Shown: piece by piece, positions 1 to 8,974 of the stretch
Position numbering within the stretch: the stretch's first letter is position 1
Layout: the number at the start of each line of letters is the position of its first letter
Assembly: GCA_907163375.1 (NCBI GenBank)
Contig: CAJQUW010006864.1
Coordinates: 1-64,000, forward strand
From: Prostheceraeus crozeri
Taxonomy: Eukaryota > Platyhelminthes > Polycladida > Euryleptidae
Length of the DNA stretch: 64,000 nucleotides
Direction of reading: 5' to 3'
The notes under the pieces: generated by a model
Told to the model about the DNA's origin: nothing
The model's input: only the letters and a program-made list of their open reading frames with translations
Database searches by the model: none
Position numbers and translations under genes: made by a program

Positions 1-191
1 AAATTTTTTCATAACTAGAATAGATTAAAATTTTGTTAACTTAAAAATTCTTAACTAAAAAATTTTTCATAACTAGAATAGATTTAATTTTTTGATAACT
101 ATTAAATTCTTAACTTAAAATTTTTTTATTAAAAATGTCGCAAGCGAAAAGTAATTAATAATAAAACTGTTGAATTAAAAATTACGTAATA

Positions 192-509
192 TTGTTGACA
201 AAAATACCCCTAAAACTATTAACGATTAACAAAAAAAAGTATTACATAAGTAAAACCAATGATAGAGAATATTCAATTACAAGAAGAAAAGAATGGCGGG
301 ATTCTCCCATTAATTCCCTAATAATAGGTGGCATAGCAGCTGCAGGAAGTGTTGCAGGTGGGACAGCTGGTATTGTCCAAGCAGTAAATAAAAATAAATC
401 AGAGAAAACAGCATTAGAAGAACAAAAACGTCATAATAGAGAGTTAGAGAAAGTTGCTAGGGGTGACGGAATAGTAGATAATTTTATTAGTAAATTAAAA
501 ATTAGTTGA
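192..509 (+). pseudogene. First copy of the small hydrophobic Polinton protein (fossil)
   Basis: This frame lies in the first unit of the 900-bp tandem duplication and encodes the same glycine/alanine-rich hydrophobic segment (LIIGGIAAAGSVAGGTAGIV) and basic, glutamine/lysine-rich tail as the frame at 1031-1369. It is treated as a fossil copy belonging to the Polinton remnant. Confidence 0.6.
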
Positions 510-1030
510 TGAAGGAAAACGAGTTCTTAAAAATGTTCTTCACAATGTTGATGATTTAATTGAAATTAAAGAAACTAAAGATGGTTCTGGAATATATCTA
601 AGTCCTAGTATGATAAGGTAATAACCTCAGGACCTTTGGTCCGATTCGGTAAAACTTTTATTTTTCTTTTAAATTTTTTTTTATCTTTTAAAAATGAATT
701 CTAAAAATTCCGAAAATTTAATTAAATTAAAAATTTCTAATTTAGATTTATTGAATTATCTATTAAACAAAATAAAAACTCAAACTGTCAGCATATTGGA
801 GGTGACAAGAACAAAGTTCCACTACACTTCGGTGGTGACATACAAAAAAACATTAGAAAACTTTCCTGGATTTATTTGGAGTAAATATTCGAAAGAAAAA
901 CATCTTCCTGGTTAGAATAGATTAAAATTTTTGTTAACTTAAAAATTCTTAACTAAAAATTTTTCATAACTAGAATAGATTTAAATTTTTTGATAACTTT
1001 AAATTCTTAACTTAAAATTTTTTATTAAAA

Positions 1031-1369
1031 ATGTCGCAAGCGAAAAGTAATATTAATAATAAAACTGTTGAATTAAAATTACGTAATATTGTTGACAAAA
1101 ATACCCCTAAAACTATTACGATTAACAAAAAAAAGTATTACATAAGTAAACCAATGATAGAGAATATACAATTACAAGAAGAAAAGAATGGCGGGATTCT
1201 CCCATTAATTCCACTAATAATAGGTGGCATAGCTGCAGCAGGAAGTGTTGCAGGTGGGACAGCTGGTATTGTCCAAGCAGTAAATAAAAATAAATCAGAG
1301 AAAGCAGCATTAGAAGAACAAAAACGACATAATAGAGAGTTAGAGAAAGTCGCTAGGGTGAAGGAGTAG
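1031..1369 (+). CDS. Small hydrophobic protein, adenovirus pX/adintovirus-like (Polinton fossil)
   Basis: A 112-residue frame with a basic N-terminal half (residues 1-50), one hydrophobic glycine/alanine-rich segment at about residues 57-86 containing IIGGIAAAGSVAGG, and a charged tail. Small proteins with this kind of segment are common in Polintons and adintoviruses and have been compared with adenovirus core/membrane-lytic proteins; that comparison is from memory. The frame begins with ATG just after an A-rich leader, and lies upstream of the phospholipase-like/integrase frame on the same strand. The first tandem copy lies at 192-509. Confidence 0.6.
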   Translation: MSQAKSNINNKTVELKLRNIVDKNTPKTITINKKKYYISKPMIENIQLQEEKNGGILPLIPLIIGGIAAAGSVAGGTAGIVQAVNKNKSEKAALEEQKRHNRELEKVARVKE

Positions 1370-1703
1370 TAGATAATTTTATTAGTAAATTAAAATTAGT
1401 TGATGAAGGAAAACGAGTTCTTAAAAATATTCTCCACAATGTTGATGATTTAATTGAAATTAAAGAAACTAAAGATGGTTCTGGAATATATCTAAGTCCT
1501 AGTATGATAAGGTAATAACCTCAGAACCTTTGGTTCTTTTCGGTAAAACAATTATTTTATTTTATCTTTTAAAAGTTTTTTGTCTTTAAAAATGGATACC
1601 GCAAATTCCACAAATTCAGAAAATTTAATTAAATTAAAAATTGCTAATTTAGATTTATTAAATTATCTATTAAACAAAAATAAAAACTCAAACTGTCAGC
1701 ATA

Positions 1704-2906
1704 TTGGAGGTGACAAGAACAAAGTTTCACACCACTTCGGTGGTGATATACAAAAAAACATTAGAAAACTTTCCTGGATTTATTTGGAGTAAGTATTCGA
1801 AAGAAAAACATCTTCCTGGTCATTCATATACTGGTCCAGGAACTCGATTAGATATAAGACTAGATGAGAATAATAATCCGAAACCAGGTGAAGAACCGAT
1901 AAATAGAGTAGATGCCGCAGCTTACAGGCATGATTTAGCTTATCGAAATCATGATCTAAGTTCTCGACATGCAGCTGATAAGAAGATGATTCAAGAATTA
2001 GATAGTATTCAAAATCCTACATTTAGAGAAAAAATTGAAAGAATGTTTGTTAAGAAAGCTTTACAAGCTAAAATATTTTTCGGACAGGGTTTAAATGAAA
2101 ATCATAATTCAGGCGTTTATGCATCTGAAATTCATAAAGAATATAGAAAGCCTAAATATTTATTAAAAGTAAAAGTATTTAATAAAGATGATATTTGGAG
2201 TGCTGATCTTATTCATATGCCGAATGAAAGGGACTACAAATACGCATTGACCGTTATAGATTTATATACACGATATGCTTGGGTAAAGCCTTTAAAAAAT
2301 AAAAGTGGTCTATCAGTTAAATATGCGTTTGAAGAAATCTTTAAAGAAAGTAAGAGAAAGCCAAGGAAATTGTTTGTTGATAAAGGATCGGAATTTTATA
2401 ACAGAAACGTTCAGCCACTATTTGAAATTGTTTATTCAACTGAAAATACTGGGAAGGCCGTAGTGATAGAAAGATTCAATCGGACGTTAAAAAATAAAAT
2501 TTTCAAGAAATTTACTCAGCAAGGAAATCAGAAATGGTTAAAAATATTACCAGGAATTGTGGAAGAGTACAATAATAAAGTTCATTCTGGTATTGAAGAA
2601 ACTCCAAAGAATGCTTCTGACGACCCTGATTTGATACGAAAGAAAATATTCGAGAATAATAATTTGAATGAGAGTAATCCGAATTTGCAGAAACTTAAGC
2701 CGAAATTTAAAATTGGAGATAGAGTTAGAATATTTAAATATAAGAACAAATTTGAAAAGGGCTTCGTCGGATACTGGACGAAAGAGATATTTGAAATTTG
2801 TAAAATAAATCAAAGTTATCCGTTTACTTATGAAATTAAAGATTTAGATAATGAGGATATCAGAGGTCGTTTTTATCAAAATGAATTACAGAAAACAGAG
2901 CTTTAA
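1704..2906 (+). CDS. Phospholipase-A2-like segment followed by Polinton integrase (fossil)
   Basis: A 400-residue frame. Residues about 36-100 contain SYTGPGTRLD and DAAAYRHDLAY, the glycine-rich loop and His-Asp pair of the parvovirus VP1/adintovirus phospholipase-A2-like domain. From about residue 155 comes a retroviral-type integrase core: the WSADLIH strand (first Asp), TVIDLYTRYAW, LFVDKGSEFYN (second Asp) and VIERFNRTLK (Glu). A C-terminal chromo/SH3-like segment starts near residue 330 (FKIGDRVRI). Integrases insert Polinton DNA into host chromosomes, and the phospholipase-like domain is thought to help breach membranes. In known elements the two activities usually belong to separate proteins, so their presence in one open frame is noted as seen. 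It sits between the hydrophobic-protein gene and the convergent protease. Confidence 0.85.
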   Translation: MEVTRTKFHTTSVVIYKKTLENFPGFIWSKYSKEKHLPGHSYTGPGTRLDIRLDENNNPKPGEEPINRVDAAAYRHDLAYRNHDLSSRHAADKKMIQELDSIQNPTFREKIERMFVKKALQAKIFFGQGLNENHNSGVYASEIHKEYRKPKYLLKVKVFNKDDIWSADLIHMPNERDYKYALTVIDLYTRYAWVKPLKNKSGLSVKYAFEEIFKESKRKPRKLFVDKGSEFYNRNVQPLFEIVYSTENTGKAVVIERFNRTLKNKIFKKFTQQGNQKWLKILPGIVEEYNNKVHSGIEETPKNASDDPDLIRKKIFENNNLNESNPNLQKLKPKFKIGDRVRIFKYKNKFEKGFVGYWTKEIFEICKINQSYPFTYEIKDLDNEDIRGRFYQNELQKTEL

Positions 2907-2940
2907 CCTTTAGGTGGCGCTTTAGCTAGCTTCGCTTGAG

Positions 2941-3366
2941 TTATAGATTGTTTAACTCTAACATAATATCTAGAAATGGTACTCCTTTTTGTAATTTAAA
3001 TAAAACATAAAGACATAATTGTCCACAATAAGTTGTTCCCGGTTTTTGAATTTGAAATGTATTGTATGTTCCCGTTCCAAGTAATTCTTTTACTTCATTT
3101 GTAGGGGGCAAACCGTATGAATCAAAATAATAGTTCTGCTGATGATTTTTAACGCCTGCTGACCAATGTACACCTTTTTCATTTGACGTATGAAGATTTG
3201 TTATGAAATTTACAGTTATTGATGGCCTATTTTTTAGGAATTGTAATTCATCCCTCATCAATATGTGAAAATTCTTTATTCCTAATCGATTAGCGATTTT
3301 CTTTAGGTCGAAATTCGTTGTTGTCTGTGTTCCATATAATTTCAAAAACTCATTTATGTTGCTCAT
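2941..3366 (-). CDS. Adenain-like cysteine protease (Polinton fossil)
   Basis: A 141-residue frame with the adenovirus-protease layout: GVHWSAGV (catalytic His), YYFDSYGLPP (acidic residue and following Gly/Pro), and TYCGQLCLYVLFKL (Gln and nucleophile Cys). Such ULP1-type proteases mature virion proteins in adenoviruses, Polintons and adintoviruses. It runs convergently to the integrase frame, ending 35 bases from its stop. The start at the ATG (MSNINEFLKL) is supported because a second partial copy of the same N-terminus lies upstream at 3660-3796. Confidence 0.8.
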   Translation of the reverse strand: MSNINEFLKLYGTQTTTNFDLKKIANRLGIKNFHILMRDELQFLKNRPSITVNFITNLHTSNEKGVHWSAGVKNHQQNYYFDSYGLPPTNEVKELLGTGTYNTFQIQKPGTTYCGQLCLYVLFKLQKGVPFLDIMLELNNL

Positions 3367-3409
3367 TTTATAATAAAAAAATTTCTTAAGGGAGCCCCTA
3401 GAAGACAGG

Positions 3410-3595
3410 GGTGGGGGGGTATTGATTTAAAACTGTTCTCTAATGATGTCTTTCCTTACTACTTAGTCAGAAGGGGTATTGATTTAAAACATTTTTATAA
3501 TGATGACTTTCCTTACTACTTAGTCAGAAGGGGGGGTATTGATTTAAAACTGGTCTCTAATGATGTCTTTCTTTACTACTTATTCAATTTTGAAA
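3410..3595. repeat. Three tandem copies of a ~61-bp unit
   Basis: GTATTGATTTAAAAC is followed by a TCTAATGATGTCTTTCCTTA-like segment and ACTACTTAGTCAGAAGG, repeated three times with a G-run at each junction. It lies between the protease gene and its second partial copy and may be part of the Polinton non-coding sequence. Confidence 0.8.
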
Positions 3596-3659
3596 TGATT
3601 TAATTTAATCTAAATTTAAACGTTACATTGTTGCATTGTGTTAGTGTTTCGCGCATATT

Positions 3660-3796
3660 TTATCAATAGTAATTCATTACTCATCAATATGTGAAAATTC
3701 TTTACTCCCAATTGCTTAGCAATCTCATTCAAATCGAAATTTAATGTGGTTTTGTTTGCCGTATATTTTTAGAATGTCTCTAATGTTTCTCATTTT
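3660..3796 (-). pseudogene. Second partial copy of the Polinton protease N-terminus (fossil)
   Basis: Read on the minus strand, this stretch resembles the first ~45 codons of the protease at 2941-3366, including the NFHILM segment. Only the amino end is present. It indicates that a second, diverged Polinton copy or a duplicated end adjoins the first. Confidence 0.6.
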
Positions 3797-4051
3797 AAAT
3801 GGAATAAAATCTATTTCAGAACTTTCTCAAAAGAATTAGCGTGTAGCAGCTGCTAAAATTGTTTCAGCTGATAGGGGTGAAGGAAATCACAGACAATAGC
3901 GCATAATGCGAGTTGTGAAATCTCATTCACACTATGAGAACAAAAGAACAAATACAATCTAAACACAATAGACATATGAGAGAGAAGAGAAATGAATGAG
4001 CATTTCTCTTCATTTTGGTTTCAATAACAATCATTCATGCGACATTGCTTG

Positions 4052-4142
4052 AATGGAAAAATACACCAACTGTCGCGCCGATGTCAGAAAGTTTGTCGAT
4101 AAAGCTGTCGACATGGCGCGACAGTTGGTGTATTTTTCCATT
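4052..4142. repeat. Long near-perfect hairpin (33-bp stem, ~24-nt loop)
   Basis: The arm 4052-4085 (AATGGAAAAATACACCAACT then GTCGCGCC...) is the reverse complement of 4110-4142, with a single one-base bulge. The stem holds about 33 pairs. Its GC-rich core, TGTCGCGCC, stands out in AT-rich surroundings. It could be the tip of a palindromic transposon, a fold-back element or a small-RNA hairpin; nothing decides between these. Confidence 0.9.
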
Positions 4143-4226
4143 AGCGTTCAAGGTCATTCTATTAAAAGCATATGGGAATTATTCTCATTGAAGACAAGCA
4201 ATTGTTTTAAAGAATGCATGTCATTG

Positions 4227-4532
4227 TTAATACAATATTCCTGTAACAGACAGGAACGAGAGAGAGAGAAAGAAAGAAAGAAGACACGCTGCTCCGTAAA
4301 AGTTTAATTGAGATAACGAAGGATATATTCTTGAGGTTCCTTCCACTTTTGTTTCTTCCATTTCTGAAGTTCCTTCCATTTTTGTTCCTTCCATTTCTGA
4401 AGTTCCTTCCACTTTTGTTTCATCCATTTTTAAAGAAATATTTTTAGTCACATGATATATTTTAAAAACCTGAAAAATGGATTTAAAAGACGTTTTTAAA
4501 AATACTAATTTTCGGTGTCCTTGAACGGTCAT
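4227..4532 (-). CDS. Hypothetical frame with three in-frame 11-residue repeats
   Basis: A 101-residue frame whose middle holds three tandem 33-bp repeats (4335-4430, AGTTCCTTCCA.TTTTGTTTC on the plus strand), giving an ETKVEGTSEME-like 11-residue repeat. The N-terminus is basic/hydrophobic and the C-terminus is a hydrophobic leucine/serine stretch encoded partly by a GAGA/GAAA simple repeat. The frame overlaps simple sequence and may be accidental; the repeat itself is certain. No family is recognised. Confidence 0.25.
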   Translation of the reverse strand: MTVQGHRKLVFLKTSFKSIFQVFKIYHVTKNISLKMDETKVEGTSEMEGTKMEGTSEMEETKVEGTSRIYPSLSQLNFYGAACLLSFFLSLSFLSVTGILY

Positions 4533-5017
4533 GCTTTAAGCAATGAAAATCGAACCGAAGGTTCTAGGGCTTCGCCCGATTGTAATTCTCAAATTTTGAG
4601 ATTCTTAACTTTTATAATTTTTAGTGTCCTAGAACGGTCATGATTTTCAAGGTAAAAATTGTAATTCACAAATTTGAGATTCTTAACTTTTCTGATTTTT
4701 CGGTGTCCTGGAACGGTCATGATTTTGAGGGTGAAAATTGTAATTCTCAAATTTGAGATTTTGAAAAATTTGAAAATTGGGTACTTTTAAAAACGACATA
4801 AATTCATGAATTTAGTCCCTTTTTCAGGTTTTTAAGACCTAAATTCATGAATTTATGTCGTTTTTAAAAGTACCATTTTTGAAAAAAATGGTACTTTTTG
4901 AATGAACCAAATTCATGAATTTAGGTCTTAAAAACCTGAAAAAGGGTCTAAATTCATGAATTTATGTCGTTTTTAAAGATACTATTTTTTTTGATTTTAT
5001 GGTGTCCTGGAACGGTC
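4515..5017. repeat. Repeat/palindrome block: four GTGTCCTNGAACGGTC motifs and nested inverted repeats
   Basis: The motif GTGTCCT(T/A/G)GAACGGTC occurs at 4515, 4624, 4703 and 5002; the first three are followed by ATG. Between the first three lies a shared AATTCTCAAATTTGAGATTC spacer, containing the palindrome CTCAAATTTGAG. Between motifs 3 and 4 is an insertion of nested palindromes: 4780-4814 pairs perfectly with 4840-4874 (35 bp), and about 4784-4850 pairs with 4911-4977 (about 67 bp with very few mismatches). A small palindrome (GTACCATTTTT / AAAAATGGTAC) lies in the middle. TTCATGAA occurs repeatedly. No coding content is seen. It may be Polinton-associated non-coding DNA. Confidence 0.85.
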
Positions 5018-5019
5018 TT

Positions 5020-5285
5020 CTTCCCATTACTCATGATCGTAATGATATCAAAGAACAACAACGAACGTATGAAGACAAATATCAAGTAAAAAAATTTCAT
5101 CATAATTTACCATTTCGTTATTCCAAGTATAAATGAGCCCGCTAATTTAACAAATGTGATCAACGGGTTATTTGATCCTAATGCATTTGAAAAGTCGAAA
5201 GACTGAGCTGAGTGAAAGCTTATGTAATTCCAAATAACCCATTGAAATTATATGAGGAAACTTCTTAGTACCCATTATTTGGAAG
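5020..5285 (+). pseudogene. Decayed coding-like remnant, possibly of the adjoining Polinton
   Basis: Short stretches translate into protein-like sequence on the plus strand (for example HDRNDIKEQQRTYEDKY near 5030-5085), but no family is recognised. The position next to the Polinton fossil suggests it belonged to it; that is inference. It looks broken in a few places. Confidence 0.3.
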
Positions 5286-5287
5286 CA

Positions 5288-5795
5288 TCTTACTTTGCTT
5301 TCGACTGATCACTTCAGTTCCAAATCATCTGATCACATACAGCACTATAAAATAACAAGCTTCCGTAGTCAGGAGTTGCAATATCGATGAAACTTGAGTT
5401 CATGCAAGTCAATGTCTTATCTCATTGATGGCGCCATGAATCTTTACTCAACTTGTCAACTCTATCAGTGGAGCAACTTAACATGAACTCCAGCTGTAGC
5501 AGCACAACTGACGCAACGATTTCATAGCATGGATGGCATGCAATTCAGCCACATGCAAACACGACAGAAAGTCCAATTCCTCATTATGTCTCGTAAGTCA
5601 GGACGTTAGGCTTTATTGTAATAATTTCTTTATGCTCTAAAAATTAGAAATGAAGTGACACTTGATGCGATGCATTATGATATTACACTGTCGAACGAAT
5701 TCGAATCGCATCGAATGCTCCAAAAATATTACAATAACGCATTGGAATAATTTGTGAATTTAAAAATAGTAGGCCTGCACATCCATGCCGAATAG
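5288..5795. other. No recognisable gene; NEMF intron next to exon
   Basis: Ordinary AT-rich sequence between the Polinton-associated block and the NEMF exon at 5802. I looked for the following NEMF exon (the segment after the NFACT-N glycine, human PALIEHC) on the minus strand here and did not find it. It must lie left of the window. Confidence 0.5.
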
Positions 5796-5801
5796 ACTTA
5801 C

Positions 5802-5869
5802 CGAATTTACTCATCAGTATTTTCCTCAGATTGTCGCCCGGCTTCGCATTATTCAGCAAATCTTGGAAA
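5802..5869 (-). CDS. NEMF: NEMF internal exon (68 nt, part of NFACT-N)
   Basis: Minus strand: a pyrimidine-rich acceptor (TTTTTATATTTTCAG) at 5870, then a 68-nt open exon, then the donor GTAAGT at 5796-5801. After one base completing a codon it encodes FQDLLNNAKPGDNLRKILMS KFG. This aligns with the human NEMF segment remembered as [23 protein letters not shown], which directly follows the VRERYP segment encoded by the exon at 26643-26791. Phases agree: the upstream exon ends with two bases of a codon and this one supplies the third. NEMF binds the 60S subunit carrying peptidyl-tRNA, recruits the ubiquitin ligase Listerin and directs CAT-tailing in ribosome-associated quality control. The following exon is outside the window. 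Confidence 0.8.
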
Positions 5870-5871
5870 CT

Positions 5872-8390
5872 GAAAATATAAAAACAAAAAGTTAAATGCA
5901 TCAATTATGAACATTTAAAGGGAAAAACTTCGCAAAATTGCTATTAGCACAAAATATTTTCTTTCTCAACTTGTTTCGATTGGAAACTTTAACAAGTTGC
6001 AAATTTCCGATCTTCCTCGGGAGATATTAACAAAAGAAGGAGCTAGATATTCAGATTCCTTTCTAGATATTCCTTTCGGCTATCACTACAAAAATCGAGT
6101 CATACAGAAATTTCAAAAATAGTAGTATGGAGTATTCACATTGAAAACGGAGATTTGAGACCGTTGCAATACGCGTTGCATATTAAGCCCAAGCGGCTAG
6201 TCGGTTGTAATATGACCAATGTACATATTCTAGTTCTTCCTCTTTCATTTCTTGTTAGTTTCCGTCAATTTTCCTTAGTATTGCTACCTTCACATTTTGT
6301 GTTGAATGTTCATGTTCACTACAGTGATCAGGAGCCACCTTTTCTGTTTTTTGATGATAAATGTCGAATAGGTGATGTATTGGTTCATTGAATTTCCTTG
6401 CATTGATTCCTTACGATATACTACGATGGACACGATAGCTTAATGTGCTATTCTCAGTTAGCATCCTATTTTCAATATTCATGACAAATATAAGTTATTT
6501 TTGTGGTCACAAATTATTACAAGTAAAACGAACCGCAGATGTGGCACTGGAAGGGTGGCCAGAAGGAAATGTGACCATCTAAGAAAGCTATTCACATGTA
6601 AAAATAATATACATGTATTTGAAAAATTGAGAGTTCTATAGTACTAGATAAGTTTTCTTCTAAGATTTATCTATTCGTAATTACAAGACAGAAACTCATG
6701 TCGTCGTCAGCTTCATCCAGTGATATTTCATGATCTTTGAAGCTGTGTATCTCAGTGATTTGCTCAATTTCCATTCTATCAATAATGAGAAGCGACCACA
6801 AAACATAAAATACCAAGAAAGATCCAATGCATTCCAAATTAGCGATTCCTTAAAATTGCAGTAGTCAACTTTGTAGAGCAATGTATCTAACATGAATTCA
6901 AAAATGAATCTAACTGAAATCAGTCGCGCACGCAAACACAATCACGCTTGTGTGTGTGCCTTCACTTAAGAAATTTACGACGCATCACCAGATACCGAGT
7001 AAATGAGCCTTTAAAATAAATGGACACGCGGATGTCTGCTCAAAGACGCAAAGAAATGTCTTGCTGATTATCATATTGCGCTTAAAGCTAATTAAGTAGT
7101 ATCCTTTCACGTCGACTGGACAATAAAATGAATTATTCAAATTAGGAGAAAATCCTATGGATCTCAAGGAAAAGGGATATGTGCGAAGTCAGTCCCTTGC
7201 TTATGACAGTACGACAGAATGTGCTCCTAGAGAATGTGACTCTCCATTTGTGAAATGCTGACAGACATAATAATTTCATGCCAGAAAATATGATTGTCCA
7301 AAAGACGGCAGCAGAGACAGTAAATTTGATTGCAATGAAGCGCATAACGCATAGAAATTATCAGATCGTATTTGCACCAATTGATCAAGCGAAGTTGCAA
7401 AATGTTTATTAATTTGTATCAGATAATGACAACAAATAATTTGGTTTAAACAGAATTATGAAATAATTGATTTGAATAAGTAACATATGAAGTCGAACTG
7501 TAGAAATAAAAAGTTTTGATATAATGCTGGTCTTATTGATATGAAACTTTTTCGAATTTATATTCAATGATGGTGGAATATGGAACCTAGTTGTAGAAAG
7601 GAGCCTGGCATAAAAAATCAATCATGGTACAAAAAATATCATGATTTGGAAAACCAAATTGTCAAAGACAAGTACTGACAGAGGTGTTTCTTGTTGCTCA
7701 AAAATCGTTTTTGATTTATTCAGTGCAAGTATGATAAACGTGTACGGCGACTATGATAAACGTGTACATTTTTGAATGAAAATCAGACTAACAACTTCGT
7801 GAATCGGTACAAAAGAAGTATTATCAAGCAACGAGTGAAGTTACAAGGAATAACTACGGTACATGTAAAATTTATAGTTACTTATAATTCTGATTGTAGC
7901 AAGAGGCACATGCAGGAACAAATGAATTCTGTCGTCTCATGGTCTTCACCATGGGTGTGACTAACTTCTTGGAGTATTGATGAAAAGGGGAAACCAGTGA
8001 GTTAAGCAAGTGCCCATGTACCATCATTGCTTTGAAAACTTGAATCGCTTGATTGGATCTCCGAACAGATAACGGTATGAAACTTCGACAAGAACAACTT
8101 CGACCGCATATTATTCTGTGACACCGTTTTCTAACGGTCTCTAATTAGCGATAACTATAGTGATAAACTGAAATAAAATCGCTCTGCTTGTGTAACATAG
8201 CCGTTGCTCACACTAACCCCGATTTGCTCAACGATGAATAGTTCAATTTGCACAGCGGTAAATGTGTAGCTACAAAATAAAATATCACAATTATATCATT
8301 ATCGGTCTAATGTGAACGCGCATTTAATCTTAGATTTGATTAGCTGTCAAGCCATTTTCAAAAATTCGAGTCTTTCCAAAACTTTTTCCA
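5872..8390. other. Intronic, nothing recognised
   Basis: AT-rich intron sequence. Short open frames on both strands show no family resemblance, splice framing or repeat structure that I can support. Confidence 0.6.
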
Positions 8391-8394
8391 GGCA

Positions 8395-8905
8395 CACTGC
8401 TTACTTACTTACGGCCCGATTTTGAGTCCTTGTTACCACAGGTTTGGGGAACGTCATGCCGTTTACGGTGTGGGCGGATTGCACAGTGCGACGGTCGAGG
8501 TGCAAATCTCGAAGGCTCCATGTGCCCGAATCACTTTGACCGACTTTCACTGAGCACACTCGGTAAAAATGCGATTCCGAAGGTTTGCCTATAGCTCATC
8601 CATAAATCTTCGATCGCAAAGCTCGGTGTAACATGTCCATCTGATCATATGGTTCTCGTTTCTTACAAGTCTGTTGATGTCATCAGTCCACTGCCCATTT
8701 CTGAAGCATAAAGTAACACCCTTCTAACGAAGGTGCGATAAATGTAGCCTCTTCGTCGCGGGCGTTCAACTTGCGTTGGTTCGAGGCATTGCACAAGGAT
8801 AGGAGTGGTACCATTGCAATCTTGGAATTACTGCTTCTTTTGGTCACAAAATATTGCCAAAGACAGAACCAACTTGCGAAGTGCTGCTGGTCAAGAAACT
8901 TCACC
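8395..8905 (-). mobile_element. LINE 3' fragment (RTE/CR1-type pol C-terminus)
   Basis: On the minus strand the translation contains the end of a LINE polyprotein in more than one frame: YRTFVRRVLLYASEMG, then NRLVRNENHMIRWTCYTELCDR, matching the LYGSETW...RLERNERMIRWMCG pattern found after the reverse transcriptase of many invertebrate LINEs. The 3' end is a (TTAC)n run on the plus strand at 8400-8412, as expected for a LINE tail. The frame is broken by stops and shifts, so it is a dead, 5'-truncated copy. Confidence 0.7.
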
Positions 8906-8974
8906 ATCACACGTCAGCTGTTATAGCAATTACAATCAACTAATATTTAGTCACAATTGCAACTGTCGATTTTA

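Larger units (their letters stand above)
16..1820 (+). repeat. Tandem duplication, unit about 900 bp, inside the Polinton fossil
   Basis: Positions 16-912 are repeated at about 913-1820 in the same direction. Both start with TAGAATAGATTAAAATTT and end in the same CATCTTCCTGGT string, after which copy one joins directly to the start of copy two. Each copy holds an AT-rich leader, the small hydrophobic-protein frame and the start of the next frame. The copies differ by scattered small changes, so the duplication is not brand new. Confidence 0.85.
1..3800. mobile_element. Fossil Polinton/Maverick-like element (adintovirus type), partial
   Basis: The stretch combines three hallmark parts of Polintons/adintoviruses: a small protein with a glycine/alanine-rich hydrophobic segment (two tandem copies, near 192-509 and 1031-1369), a reading frame with a phospholipase-A2-like segment followed by a DDE integrase (1704-2906), and an adenovirus-type cysteine protease on the opposite strand (2941-3366), with a second partial protease start at 3660-3796. 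The left end runs off the window. No DNA polymerase B, packaging ATPase or capsid gene is seen here, so it is partial or extends leftwards. It looks broken and rearranged, with several breaks, but long open frames remain, which suggests a fairly recent copy. Assignment rests on remembered motifs, not on a search. Confidence 0.85.

Noticed and set aside
3410-3595. CRISPR array
   Set aside because: Only three long tandem units with no spacers, in an animal genome; it is a minisatellite.
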